A stretch of DNA of 64,000 nucleotides from Elgaria multicarinata webbii (lineage: Eukaryota; Chordata; Lepidosauria; Squamata; Anguidae). Position 1 is the stretch's first letter. Each line of letters begins with the position of its first letter. The notes below the pieces were generated by a model. The model made no database searches, was not told the DNA's origin, and worked only from the letters and a program-made list of their open reading frames with translations. This document shows positions 31,700-43,519 of the stretch, in pieces. The position numbers and the translations under genes are program-made. The stretch covers positions 8,605,001 through 8,669,000 of the forward strand of contig NC_086192.1 of assembly GCF_023053635.1 (NCBI RefSeq). Reading direction: 5' to 3'.

Positions 31700-32565
31700 A
31701 CATTCAGAAAGCACAGGAAAAGTGAATTGTCCTATTATCCAGTTTATTCTGGTTTTGTTTTCATTTGGTTAAAAAATAAGGTGGATTAAAGCCTTCCTCT
31801 TCGGCCATGAAGGGTTTGTGATCTCTTTCCAGCTTTTTTTTTCTCTTTTTCTTTTGTCAGGGGTTTGATTTTATTTCTACCCAGGCTCCAAACGCAGACA
31901 AATTCCTGTGTCCCATGGATTTCAGCTTCTGGATGTCCGCACCTGACCTCTGTGCAAGAGTTCAGACCTGGGACAATTCTCACACTTGAGAGGGGGGGAA
32001 TCTGGTTGTGGAGGGTCATAACAAGAGCAGGAAGAGGCTCATTCAGACCATGGACCAAAGACTCCCTGGATGTCTAGGGCTGGAAAGAAAAACTAGCAAC
32101 AGAACGCCGGGGGTGGGAAAGTTCATGGGATCTGAAGCAAGTGTGCCCCAGGGAATGCTGGCAGAACACACCGGGTGTGCTTGTGTGCTGTGTTCACGTT
32201 TGCTTTGCTTTGTGCAAAAGAAGGAAAAAGACAAGCGATAAAAGAGCAGTCCTCGCCAAGTCCCCGCCCTCAATACTGTTGGGAAATTGCTTCACATTAT
32301 ACGGCGTAATTTAAGAGTTCATTGGGGTGAAAGGAGAAAGAGCGACGGAGCACCAGGGGATTTTTCAGCGCCGACAGAAACGTACTTTGAGATCCCAGAG
32401 ATTTCAGTACCAACAATCTTTGCAACAATCCCAGCTGCCAATAAGAAAACGTGTGGTTATTTTGGTGGGTGCTAAGAAAAATAGCTGGGGCCCCACAGGT
32501 GACTTGATGCCAACCCCTGACTTAAATGTTACTGTCCCAATAATTGGTATCCATTTTAAAGGTGA
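31700..32565. other. No recognised feature
   Basis: Several open frames of 60-110 codons, none recognisable. Confidence 0.4.
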
Positions 32566-32569
32566 GAGG

Positions 32570-32975
32570 GCAAAGAACATGGCTGTATTTGGCATGGCTT
32601 CCTGCCAAAGGAAAGGCTACCAGGACAAGGGCCTTTTCTGCTGTGGCACCCCAGCTGTGGAATGAGAGGTCTGCCTGGCAACTACGTTCTACTCTTTCTG
32701 GTGCCAGGTGAAGACCTTTTAATTTCCCCAGTATTTTAGCAATTTAACTCTCCCAGTCTTTTAGCTCTGCTGCTTTAACTCTGCATTTTAAATCTGCATT
32801 TTAAATCTCTGCAACGCTGTTCGGTTTTATTCTGGTTGTACTTTCGTATTGCGGTTTTATGTTGCGGTTTTGACTCTTCATATTACTTTTCGTGCTGTAC
32901 TTGCGGTTTTAATGTTTGTGAACCTCACAGAGAGCTTCCGCTATTGGGAGGCATAGAAATGAAATGAAATAAATG
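32570..32975 (+). repeat. L2-like LINE 3' end
   Basis: gggccttttctgctgtggca with ccccagctgtggaatgag (the A.P.LWN block), then an ATTTTA-rich stretch and cctcacagagagcttccgct, attgggaggcatagaaatg. Confidence 0.75.
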
Positions 32976-33479
32976 ACGTAATCGTTACAATTCCCGTAAT
33001 AAAAGAACTCCGATTTTCCACAAATGGATCTGTTGTCAAACAGATTCATTCTTTCATTTATATATACATTTCTTTTCTTCTTCTTCTTCTTTTTTTTAAA
33101 AAAAATCAATTTACACATACAGGCTGCTGACCATCTCTTCCAAGGAAACTAATCTGATCCAAAAAGAAAATTTGAGGGTTTTTTTAGTTGCCTGTGACTC
33201 CAGTTCTGGCAGCCGCTAACAAACGCATAATCAATTCCATATCTTCAATCTAGAAACAGATGTTTCGCATACCCAAACAATGGATCGCATCCAGAGGTGT
33301 CATTCCACTAGCACCAACGCTTTTGACTCTTTGCAGACACTCCACCATCGGCGTTGCGTAAGTATTAACCCAACACTACGACAACTTGATGCACAAACCC
33401 TTTCACAACTCTATTCCATTATGCCAGGAGCTGCTTGTGCTACCTCGGCTAATTTAAGGGTAGGAAACATTTAATACTT

Positions 33480-34240
33480 ATCACTCCCCGCTGAAAATTT
33501 CAGAGCGGTGTACAAGATAAAATGAAAATAAAAACAGAATAAAACACTTAAAACAGATTTTAAAAGAAGCAGATACAGTGACTCATGGCTGAACGTTAAG
33601 GAAAGGCTTCCTGGAATAATGATGTTTTCAGGAGGCGCCGAAAGGAGTACAAGGTCGGAGCCTGCCTGACCTCCAGAGGCAGGGAGTTCCACAGGAGGGG
33701 GGCCACCACGCTGAAGGCTCTTCCCCTGGTGGATTCCAATCGGAGGATGGATCTAGGTGGAACCACCAGGAGCAGGCCCTCGGATGACCTCAGTGACCGG
33801 GCAGGTTGGGAAGGGAGAAGGCGCTCTCTCAGGTATCCTGGTCCCAAGTTGTTTAGGGCTTTGTACACAAGTACAAGAACCTTAAACCTGGCCCGGTAGT
33901 GAACAGGCAGCCAGTGCAGTCCCCTCAGCAGAGGAGTTACATGCTGGAAAGGGGCAGCTCCAGACAACAGCTGAGCTGCTGTGTTCTGCACTAGCTCCAG
34001 CTTCCAGAGCAGCTTCAAGGGCAGCCCCACATAGAGCATGTTGCAGTAATCCAGCCTTGAGGTTACCAATGCCTGTACCACCGTGGTCAAGCTATCCCTA
34101 TCCAGGAGAGGCCATAGTTGGCGAACCAGCCGAAGCTGGTAAAAGGCACTCCAAGCCGTAGTGGCCACATGGTGTGCGTGAGCTTTGGACATCCTTCCTG
34201 GTCCCCAGGAATGTGTCCCAACCATCCCACTTAAAAGATA
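33480..34240 (-). repeat. L2-like LINE, RT C-terminus
   Basis: A 233-codon minus frame: SRLDYCNMLYVGLPLKLLWK, LHWLPVHYRARFKVLVLVYK, ALNNLGPGYLRERLLP, VVAPLLWNSLPLEVRQ, SFRRLLKTSLFQEAF. Unusually open for a LINE fossil. Confidence 0.92.
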
Positions 34241-34339
34241 ATAACAACAACATGTCTTATTAGCATCTGGTGGATCAATGCAAAGCGAGACCTCCATCCG
34301 CTGCCATCTTCATTTCCCAAGAGTGCCTCTGGGCCACGC

Positions 34340-34431
34340 GTGGGTTCACACAACACATTAACCCACGGCTTGTTCGAGAAAAGGAAACCACACTGCGTGG
34401 TTGACCAGCCACCCTGCGGGAAAGCGTGCTG
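34340..34431. mobile_element. MITE (family P), truncated
   Basis: gggttcacacaacacattaa cccacgg, then ccaccctgcgggaaagcgtg. Broken off by the L2-like insertion that follows. Confidence 0.65.
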
Positions 34432-35290
34432 CATTTTATTTATTTATTTATTTATTACATTCTTATACCACCCAATAGCTGAAACTCTCTGGGCGGTTCA
34501 CAAAAATTAAAGCCATGAAGACCGTAATAAAACAACCAACAATCTAAAAACACAAGTACAAAATACAGTATAAAAAGCACAACCAGGATAAAACCACGCA
34601 GCAGAAATGGATATAGGTTAAAATACGGAATTAAAACAGCAAAGTTTAAATTTAAGTTAAATTAGGTGTTAAAATACTGAGAGAATAAAAAGGTCTTCAG
34701 CTGGCGACGAAAGGAGTACAGTGTAGGCACCAGGCGGACCTCTCTGGGGAGCTCATTCCACAACCGGGGTGCCACAGCGGAGAAGGCCCTGCTCCTAGTA
34801 GCCACCTGCCTCACTTCCTTTGGCAGGGACTCACGGAGAAGGGCCCCTGTAGATGATCTTAAGGTCCGGGCAGGTATATATGGGAGGAGGAATTCCTTCC
34901 GATAGCCTGGCCCCAAGCCATTTAGGGCTTTGAATGTTAATACCAAACTATAAAGGGCTTTAAAAGTAAGCACCTTTAAAGTTACATTTTTAAGTGAACA
35001 CTTGAAAACTTAACTATACACCCCAATAACCTGGCCCCAAGCCGTTTAGGGCTTTAAATGTCAATACCAGCACTTTGAATCGGGCCCGGACCTGGACTGG
35101 CAGCCAGTGAAGCTGTAAACGGACTGGTGTGGTGTGATCTCATTGGCCAGTCCCTGTTAGTAAGCGTGCTGCCCTGTTTTGTACCAGCTGAAGTTTCCGG
35201 ACCGTTTTCAAAGGCAGCCCCACGTATAACGCATTGCAGTAATCCAAGCGAGAGGTTATCGGAGCATGGATCACTGTAGCCAGGCATTCA
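34432..35290 (-). repeat. L2-like LINE 3' end, with internal duplication
   Basis: Minus-strand coding FKALNGLGPGYRKEFLLPYI, SAVAPRLWNELPREVRLVPT, SFRRQLKTFLFSQYF. The cctggccccaagcc/gtttagggcttt segment occurs twice (about 34908-34960 and 35030-35060). Close relative at 62140. Confidence 0.88.
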
Positions 35291-35680
35291 GGAAACATGT
35301 TAGCTCACCCTGCGGAAAGCGTGCTGCGTTCAGATGACATGTCAACCCAACCTACAGAAAACACGCTGCGTCCCGACAACACCGGTGATGGTGAGGAGGG
35401 AGAGCAGGAGACGCCGCGGCCTGCGTGCTCCCTGGCTCTCTGCAAGTGGAAGCCATGGGCTCAGTTCAGACAACACAATCACCGCTGGTGGCTTTAGTAG
35501 CCAACTGTCAGTTGCCTGGTCAACGGTTGGTAACTGTGTCATCTGTCGGGCAAAAACCACCACGCGGTTGAGTTTTTCCTCAAAAAAACCCACCACCGCT
35601 GGAGAAACGCAACCGGCTGCAGGGTTGACTTCTCACACAACCATTGGTTTTCGTGTTGTCTGAGCTGAGCCAGCGGAGGG
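35288..35680. mobile_element. MITE (family P), diverged
   Basis: Repeated gaaagcgtgctgcgttcaga, tttcctcaaaaaaacccacc and ggttttcgtgttgtctgagc resemble family P arms. Confidence 0.5.
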
Positions 35681-35689
35681 GTTTTGTTT

Positions 35690-35920
35690 GCTTTTTCCTA
35701 AAGCTTTTAAAACTTGATGTTGTGCAGACTTCTGCTGTTACTTTCTACTGTTAGTTTTACCCTACCCTGTGCCTGCTTACCCTACCCTGTACCTGTTTGC
35801 ATTCTCTTCCCCTCCTTATTGTTTTATTATGATTTTATTAGAATGTAAGCCTATGCGGCAGGGTCTTGCTATTTACTGTTTTACTCTGTACAGCACCATG
35901 TACATTGATGGTGCTATATA

Positions 35921-35965
<45 letters not shown>
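35690..35965 (+). repeat. L2-like 3' tail ending in (AAT)n
   Basis: aagcttttaaaacttgatgt, attttattagaatgtaagcc, cagcaccatgtacattgatg and gtgctatataaataataat. The tail matches 49795-50010 closely. Confidence 0.88.
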
Positions 35966-36294
35966 TGTTGTTGTTGTTGTTGCAGGGTTGTGTTGACTTT
36001 TTGCCTGGCTACAGAGTTCCCAGGCAAGAGTGGCCAAAAGCGTGCCGGCCACTCTGCTACAGCCGGCATAACTCGCGGAGGCTGCTGGGATAGCACCGGG
36101 AGGACTGAGGGAGGAGGGAGGGTGGGGCACGGAGCAGGGCCGATGCCGGGTTGACCATTAGTCCACTCAACGCCAGCCCCAGCCGTTCCACAGTTGTGTG
36201 TTGTGTGGGTGCGCCCCTTAGAAAAACAACTGTGGGTTGACTGCTCCACCCAGCATTGACTAAAGTGTTGCCCGAACGCAGCCATGATGAGGAA

Positions 36295-36462
36295 GAGGAG
36301 GAGCAAGATCAGCTGCTTTGCACGCAGAAGGTCTCGGGTTCAACCCCCAGCTTCTCTGGGTAGGGCTAGGAAGGAATCCTGCCTGAAACCCTGGAGAGAG
36401 TCATTGCTGCCAGTCAGTGTCGACAATACTGGTCTCAGTAGAAGGCCGCTTCCTGTGTCCCT
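36295..36462 (+). repeat. tRNA-derived SINE
   Basis: gctgctttgcacgcagaagg, gggttcaacccccagcttct, ggctaggaaggaatcctgcc, cagtcagtgtcgacaatact and ggccgcttcctgtgt. Same family as 43770-43955. Confidence 0.75.
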
Positions 36463-36464
36463 GC

Positions 36465-37190
36465 AAGTTGTTGGCCAAAAGTTTTAGGGGGGTGCAAGTG
36501 GTCCAAATAAGAGAAAGAGAATGAATAAACCTCAAAGGAACAACGACAATGTCCTCTTCCTTCTACCTTCCGGCCAAGATGCTTCCTTTCAGATCCTCCC
36601 TCCTTCGCCTTCCTTCCTCGGGGAGTTTTATCTAGAGATGCCAAGCGAGACTCCTGTTTCCTCTCCCCGCCCACCCCGGGGAATTTAAGCAAAAATTGGA
36701 TGGACGCATCACAGGAGCCGCTGCCCCTGAGTCGAGGCCAAGAGTGTTTTGTAACGGTTGGCTTTTTCATCCATCACCCTCCCTGCTCGGCAATGTCATG
36801 TTGCTTGAAGACCTACGTGGACGCACAGAGTCTGGGCAAGGCCACCGTGACGGACGTGCTCTTAATCGGGGATCCAGGCGATGGCTGGGGGAGATTTTCA
36901 GAGTCCTCGACCGCGTCCTTTTCAGAGAAACGGAGCGGCAAAACCGTTAAGAGTTTTGCGCTGGGGTCCAGGCCCTAGTTGTGGCCCGTGTGGAGAGAGA
37001 GCCTAGCTCTAGTGCTGTAAAAGATGACAAGTCTTTGATGGTGTCGTCGTAAGGTAGGGTTTTTTATTTTTAAAAGCTCAATTAGCTCAACGTTTCGGAT
37101 CCCAAGACCCTTTGTCATGAGCAAAGTCGAACACTCTTTTCTTATGGAGCGTCCTCGTCGGAAGTTGTGTTTTCTGTCAGAGAAGTTGCA
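36465..37190. other. No recognised feature
   Basis: Overlapping open frames at 36696-36978 were read in all frames; no domain or splice pattern is recognised. Confidence 0.4.
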
Positions 37191-37192
37191 TC

Positions 37193-37427
37193 ATAGAATC
37201 ATAGAATAGCAGAGTTGGAAGGGGCCTACAAGGCCATCGAGTCCAACCCCCTGCTCAATGCAGGAATCCACCCTAAAGCATCCCTGACAGATGGTTGTCC
37301 AGCTGCCTCTTGAAGGCCTCTAGTGTGGGAGAGCCCACCACCTCCCTAGGTCACTGGTTCCATTGTCGTACTGCTCTAACAGTCAGGAAGTTTTTCCTGA
37401 TGTCCAGCCGGAATCTGGCTTCCTGTA
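37193..37427 (-). repeat. CR1 LINE 3' end (type A)
   Basis: tcatagaatcatagaatagc, then the reverse complement of FKRQLD, GEPTTS-frame stretch and the DIRKNFLTVRAV block; truncated at about 37427. Confidence 0.92.
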
Positions 37428-37608
37428 AACAACCTTCCTCATTGGTAGTTTCCACATGCCCTGCACTGTGTACTCACCAGCGCCGGTTGAACATGATTGG
37501 TTTGTGGGAGGAGTTCAAATCCGGAACCTTTACGCTGACTGCTTTGGAAACAGTCACACCAGGGGTGAAGAAGCATCATTATATTTCCTTCGGAAATAAA
37601 AGCATTAA

Positions 37609-37743
37609 AGGGCGCAATCCTTTGATGTTTAGACAGAAAAAAAAGTCCTACATTTCCCAGCGTGCCCCAGACAGCCATGCTGTCTGGGGCACACTGGGAG
37701 TTGTAGGACTTTTTTCCATCGAAACATCAAAGGATTGCGCCCT
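37609..37743. mobile_element. Small palindromic MITE (family R), near-perfect hairpin
   Basis: A 135-bp element with arms agggcgcaatcctttgatgt and the exact inverse. The inner stretch cccagcgtgccccagacagc pairs with gctgtctggggcacactggg. No clear target duplication. Confidence 0.88.
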
Positions 37744-37759
37744 AAGTCAACCAACACAG

Positions 37760-38630
37760 CACATGGTGGAGGCTGATGCTTAGCGTGCATGCCCCAAAAC
37801 TCATAATCAATTTCAATTTCTGAATTAATAATCGATATGGTGAGGTTTGTTAGGTTGCCGTTTAGGTTCGTAGCTTAGTTAGACATTACGAACAGATGGA
37901 TTCCAACCATCGAGCCATCTAATTATGATGTTTGGTGGAGTAATTGCAGCTCTATCAACAACGTAGATGCCCAAAATCAACGCAGTCTTGACACTAATTT
38001 AGGGACATCATTCTTTGACTTCCATTTGTGGCTGCGGCCTCGTCTTAAAGCACCTTCAGAGTTACACCCAGCTCCGTCTAGTGTCAAAGATGGAGTGACA
38101 ATTTAGCACTGTCTACCCACAGGTGCGAGAAAGCATTGTCAACTCAGGGGTGGGGTGACGTCCCATTTCCTTTTGAGTCATCCTTCCAATACCTAAAGCC
38201 ACTTAAAGGTCATTTTTACGTTCAAAACAAAGAAATTGCTTGGAAAGAACAAATTAAGGACTAGTCATCTTTGCGCCCACGTCCGGATCCCCTTTAGGTG
38301 GCCTGACAGCGTCACGAAAGGCAAGTTCCGTGACAAAAGGTTGAAGGAACTCGGCAGGTTTAGCCTGGAGAAGAGGAGACGGGGGAGGCGGAAGACATAA
38401 AAATACTATGCAAATACCCGAAAAAGTTGCCACGTAGAAAAGAGCAAAGACTTTATCGCTGATGCTCCAGAGGACCAGGGCAGGATCTACACTACTACTT
38501 TAAAGCGCTATAAAACTGTTATAAAGCGCTTTAAAGCAGTAATGTAGGTCCAGCCCAGATTTCATGGGCTTGGTTTGCAGGAGGGGAGATTTCAGAGAGC
38601 TTCATCTATGGGGCGGAATACAAATGCAAT
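37760..38630. other. No recognised feature
   Basis: AT-rich. A short CR1-like trace (about 38335-38400, ggcaggtttagcctggagaa) is the only hint of a repeat. Confidence 0.4.
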
Positions 38631-38632
38631 AA

Positions 38633-38706
<74 letters not shown>

Positions 38707-38745
38707 AAGAAGAAGAAGAAGAAGAAGAAGAAGAAGAAGAAGAAA
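38630..38745. repeat. Compound (AAT)n-(AAG)n microsatellite
   Basis: About 14 AAT units switch directly to about 22 AAG units. Confidence 0.95.
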
Positions 38746-38779
38746 CATTTCAGTCTGACAATGGAAACAATGTCCTAGA

Positions 38780-38965
38780 ACGTGGCGGCTTCAATTTCAG
38801 TAGGGTCAAACTCTAAGGGAGCTATCCAACGTTCTGAGTCTAGTTTTGGGGATTGGGTTCAGCACCCTGGATAGCTCCTTTACGATTCTGGCTGGTTCTG
38901 ACTGGATCCAGAAATGGATTCACACCCCACCAAAATCAGAGCCACCAGCGTCCACTGGGTGGGCT
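38780..38965. mobile_element. Palindromic MITE (family T)
   Basis: Right arm ggattcacaccccaccaaaa tcagagccaccagc; left arm decayed next to the microsatellite. Confidence 0.65.
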
Positions 38966-38999
38966 GTCCCTTGCTGGAAGTCCTCAAGCCGAGATTGGA

Positions 39000-40090
39000 C
39001 CGATACCAGTTGAGGATGTTCTAGCTCTTAAATTCTCTGCATTGACCAGGGGGTTGGACAGAAGTTAGAGCGGGATCTACTGGTAGAAGTCCAGATGATT
39101 TGCAGTAGATCAGGAAGGATTTCTGATTTCTGGTGGTTTCGCAAAAGTCCCCCTTCTCCCTTTTCAATCAGCCTGCTGAAATTCAAGAAAGGAAGAAACG
39201 GTGGGAACAGGGATAGGTTTGTGCGTTGGAAGGTTTGTGGCACACCCAAGTTCTAGCACTGAAAACGAATTCCTGGCCTGAGCATGTGCCATCCTGAGCC
39301 ACTGTTCTGCACCTGATTCCGTTTGGTGGATCTCAGGGTGGATCTTGCAAGCCCAGATTCTGCCCGCCCTTGGTCTAAGCAGTCTATGGTTCTATGTCCT
39401 TCGTGCTGCCACCAGGAACCCTCTAACGTAGGCAGTAGCCGCAGCTACACGGAAACGCAACGTGGAACGGAAGGAGGCGAGCCGACAGAAGCAGAAACTC
39501 ATGCAACGACTTGTGCACCAGGGAGCTTCTTCCAAGGTTGAGGAGTTCTCCGATGATCCCATCGGAGCTATGAATCACGCAGAGGTGGAGTGGCGCACGT
39601 GATGCCCTCAGAACCCTTCAATTATTTCATTAATGTATGTCTCCCAGCGCTACGTTTGGGCATTCCCGGTCCACCTCGACTAGTAGCAGCAGGCTCCTTG
39701 ATGGCAGCTCCAAGGCGTGCTCAGCCCTTGATGGAATGGCGTCTTCCCTTAAAAGAGGCTTAGATGATATAATTAGGAGAAGGACAGCTTAAACTACAAT
39801 CCCAAGGCAGTTGCCAAAGGTTTGGTCGGGTTCCTTAAGCATGGTGTTTCGGCCGTGCCTTCAGACACGTCATTTCCGAAAAAGTTTCCAGGGCCCTGTC
39901 GTTACCCAAGCCCAGGTGTAAGAGATCTGGCAGGGAAGCACCAGAGTCTCACAAGCGAGCTGATAAAGGCGCTCTTCACAGGCGCAGAGTGGGGTCTCCG
40001 ACAGACAGAGGACGTTTCCAATCCTGGATCCTTCTAAAGTGATGGAGACCCCCGGGGTGGAACGGGAGGAATCCGGAACGCAAAGAAGGT
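39000..40090. other. No recognised feature
   Basis: No exon, RNA gene or repeat family is recognised. Confidence 0.35.
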
Positions 40091-40101
40091 GCTCCATCAC
40101 T

Positions 40102-40410
40102 TAGGGTGACCATACGGAAAAGGAGGACCAGGCTCCTGTATCTTTAACAGTTGCATAGAAAAGGGAATTTCAGCAGGTGTCCTTTGTATATATGGGGAAC
40201 CTGGTGAAATTCCCTCCTCGTCACAACAGTAAAAGCTGCAGGAGCTATACTAGAGGGACCAGATTTAAAAGAGGGCAGCTTTAACTGGTGTGATGAAGAG
40301 GGAATTTCACCAGGTTCTCCATATATACAAAGGACACTTGCAGAAATTCCTTTTCTATACAACTGTTAAAGATACAGGAGCCCTGTCCTCCTTTTCATAG
40401 GGTCACCCTA
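40102..40410. mobile_element. Palindromic hAT-like MITE (family S), copy 2
   Basis: A 309-bp element with ends TAGGGTGACC and GGTCACCCTA and a perfect 8-bp duplication CCATCACT at 40094-40101 and 40411-40418. The halves are inverted copies (gagggaatttcaccaggttc). Confidence 0.95.
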
Positions 40411-40684
40411 CCATCACTGAACTATGGGGAAACAATCCTTCTCCCCCACGGCTTTCCTTGACTAAGCCTTGTTTCATGCATTGTGGGAGCATCCCTGGGG
40501 TGCAAACACAGGGGAGGCTACATCCACTTCGCGCGGGGAACGCCGAACATATCTTATACTGGCCCCCGAACACTTGAAGGCCTTATGAAATGGGATCTTC
40601 TGCACCCAAAGATGGTGCTCTACAGACAATCAACCACCTCCAGAGCAAAGGTCTTTCCCTGCCCTGCTGCTTGGCCGCCTGAAA

Positions 40685-40775
40685 GCAGTTTTTAAAAGCA
40701 GATGCTAAGGATTGAACTGGGAGCCTCTCAGCTGCAAAGCGGAAGTTTCTACCACTGAGCTATGGAAGCCCTGCT
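40685..40775 (-). repeat. tRNA-derived SINE head
   Basis: Reverse complement reads ccatagctcagtggtagaaa, then ctttgcagctgagaggctcc and gttcaatcctta. Confidence 0.65.
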
Positions 40776-40869
40776 AGGGCCACCTCTCCAAGGTCTCTCA
40801 AGCAAAGGTCTTCCTTTTCCCAGCCCTTAATGGAGATCTCTTAAACTGGAGATACCGGGGAAGGATTGT

Positions 40870-41350
40870 ACAGCTCTTGCTTATTTATTTCATGGTATTA
40901 TACTACCTGTATATAATTCGGCTTCTCCCGGATGAACCGACCCATACGCTGTGCTCTGCACCCAAGGCCCTCCTCTGGGAGTCTCCTCCGAGGGAGGCTC
41001 GGAGGGTGGCAACAAGAGAGAGGGCCTTCTCAGTGGTGCCCCCCCATTTATGGAATGATCTCCCTGACAAGGCCCACCTGGAGCCAACACTGTCATCTTT
41101 TCAGAGCCAGGTTAAATCTGCCCCTTTCTCTCAGGCATTTGGCAACATATAACAAGTCGTTTTGATCAGGCCCTAGATTGTCTCTGTCTGATGGTTTTCA
41201 ATTGTTTTAGATATATGTTGTGTTATCTGTTTTATGTCCTTTCAGGAATGGTTTTGTATTTTATATAATGTATTTTGATGGTTTTTAATTTTTGTGACCC
41301 ACCCAGAGAGTTTCGTCAATGAGGCGGTATAGAAATATAATAAATGAATG
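40870..41350 (+). repeat. L2-like LINE 3' end
   Basis: Encodes ERAFSVVPPHLWNDLPDKAH, LEPTLSSFQSQVKSAPFSQA, then gtgacccacccagagagttt and a (GAAT)n end. Confidence 0.85.
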
Positions 41351-41384
41351 AACGAATGAATGATTAATTGGGCTTCAATTGACT

Positions 41385-41575
41385 TATTTCTTTCTTTTAT
41401 TTGAAATATTTATACACCGTCCTTCATTAACAAATTCCAGGGCGGTGCACAAATTTCATCAAAAACACAATTAAACTTGTGGGAGGAATCTACAATAAAA
41501 CAGAAAGGCTAAGGGAGCTAAGCATTAAAATCAGCAAATACCTGTTTAAATAAATACATTTCAACAGGTGCTGAA
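41385..41575 (-). repeat. L2-like 3' tail
   Basis: tttatacaccgtccttcatt, agggcggtgcacaaa and attaaaa runs: reverse complement of the tail, facing the previous copy. Confidence 0.65.
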
Positions 41576-41698
41576 ACACCAACAGCATTGTCACCTGTCA
41601 TACTGTAAGGTGTGGGGAGAGTTCTATTTTTTTTATCTAATGCACCAGATAAAATTTATATCTAGCATCGCTAATATAAAGATGGTCATGTTTAGGGT

Positions 41699-42470
41699 GA
41701 CAATCCAGGAGGCAGGCTCAAGAAGAAAGCTAGGAGCTAAGGACAATCCAGGAGGCAGGGTCAAGAAGAAAGCTAGGAGCTAAGGACAATCCAGGAGGCA
41801 GGGTCAAGAAGAAAGCTAGGAGCTAAGGACAATCCAGGAGGCAGGGTCAAGAAGAAAGCTAGGAGCTAAGGACAATCCAGGAGGCAGGGTCAAGAAGAAA
41901 GCTAGGAGCTAAGGACAATCCAGGAGGCAGGCTCAAGAAGAAAGCTAGGAGCTAAGGACAATCCAGAAGGCAGGGTCAAGAAGAAAGCTAGGAGCTAAGG
42001 ACAATCCAGGAGGCAGGCTCAAGAAGAAAGCTAGGAGCTAAGGACAATCCAGGAGGCAGGCTCAAGAAGAAAGCTAGGAGCTAAGGACAATCCAGAAGGC
42101 AGGCTCAAGAAGAAAGCTAGGAGCTAAGGACAATCCAGGAGGCAGGCTCAAGAAGAAAGCTAGGAGTTAAGGACAATCCAGAAGGCAGGCTCAAGAAGAA
42201 AGCTGGGAGCTAGAAGTCGTGACTGCAGGACAATCCAGGAAGCAAAGTCAAGAAGAAAGCAAGGAGCCAGGACCAAAGGAGAATTCAGGAGGCAGGGTCA
42301 AGAAGAAAGCTAACTAGGAGCTAAGGACAATCCAGGAGGCAAGGTCAAGAAGAAAGCTAGGAGCTAAGAACCAAACCAGGAGGCAAGAAGAAAGTTAGGA
42401 GCTAGAAGTCAGGTTTGAAGGACAATCCAGGAGGCAGTTTCAAAAAGAAAGCCAGAAACCAGGACTGAAG
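41699..42470. repeat. 43-bp minisatellite
   Basis: Units gacaatccaggaggcagggt caagaagaaagctaggagct aag repeat every 43 bp, regular to about 42210, then decayed with insertions to about 42470. About 17 copies. Confidence 0.96.
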
Positions 42471-42479
42471 GACCAACCA

Positions 42480-43195
42480 AGAATACAGGAACAGGGCAGA
42501 GCCCAGGAAGACTTTATTGCTCGAGCAAGGTTGCATTGGAACTGGGACCCCTTTGATACCTTTTCCTTCCCCGGGGATCCCAAGGCTTGCCTGGTTGGGT
42601 GGAATCAGTCTAGGGCCTGGACATCCTTCACTGAGAAGCAGCCACTTGCACGTCAAAGCTGCCCAAGGAGAAGGAGCCCACAGATCCAGCAGTTCCTGAC
42701 AAGTTGGAAGGAGGAAGTCCCAGAGCAGTAAATCATGTGCTGGATGTTACCAAAGGAATTAATCATGCTCATCATCTGCTCACCTACAGTAGAAATTCCC
42801 TGAAATGGGGGCAAAGTCCAGTGCAGCACATCATGGCGACAGACAGCAGGCAGCTTCCTCCTTAGGACAGGGAAATTAGTTGTCTCCTTTGGAAGGTGCT
42901 AATGATCCATACGCATACACACACACACACACAAAACAGGGATGCAGCAGAATGACTAGGCTCCAAAGCAGAGGCTGAAGAGGGAAGAGGCAAATCTAGA
43001 CTAGTACAGGGACTGCTGCAGAGATGCAGTGGGGAATCTCCCCTCCGAATGGGTACTCAGGACTCAGAGGATCTTTTAATGATTTCTTCTGGCACAAACC
43101 TTGGAAATTACCAGATGGAGTGTGGGCTCTTGTTCTGATTCACACACGCAGAGAGAGAGAGAGAGGGAGAGAGGCACAGCAAGCCTCCTACCCGA
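42480..43195. other. No recognised gene; short (CA)n at 42911-42935 and (GA)n at about 43151-43170
   Basis: Apart from these microsatellites nothing is recognised. Confidence 0.45.
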
Positions 43196-43199
43196 GATG

Positions 43200-43285
43200 G
43201 GGAACCTGAGGCCCTCCAGATGTTTGTTAGACTCCAACTCCCATCAGCCCCAGCCAGTATGTGATGGGGATTGGAGTCCAATAAT
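43200..43285. mobile_element. Palindromic MITE (family Q)
   Basis: gaggccctccagatgtttgt, tccaactcccatcagcccca against inverted tgatggggattggagtcc. Confidence 0.75.
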
Positions 43286-43289
43286 AAGT

Positions 43290-43372
43290 ACGACCTGGAG
43301 ATCTTGGGGATCGAACCTGCGACCTTCTGCAATGAAAGCCCATGCTCTATCACGGAGCTACGGACCCCTGGC
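43290..43372 (-). repeat. tRNA-derived SINE head
   Basis: Reverse complement reads ccgtagctccgtgatagagc, then atgggctttcattgcagaag and ggttcgatcccc, with A- and B-box-like blocks. Confidence 0.65.
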
Positions 43373-43519
43373 TATAAAATGTCTTTCAAAATAAGACACA
43401 AAGGCAGAGATGCAGCAGAATGAGGAGGCCCCAATGCAAAGACTTTGGGGTGACTAGCGTCAGCCCCGGTAGGCCGTGGCACTGCTGCTGTTGCCGGAGC
43501 TGTCTGCCACTAACCCCAT

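Noticed and set aside
36696-36978. Overlapping frames of 84 and 92 codons
   Set aside because: Two frames of similar length on the same strand with no recognisable domain; likely chance.
40685-40775. tRNA-like sequence on the minus strand (also at 6826, 25315, 43290, 43770)
   Set aside because: A- and B-box-like blocks are present but cloverleaf stems do not form; repeated SINE tails follow, so these are SINE heads.
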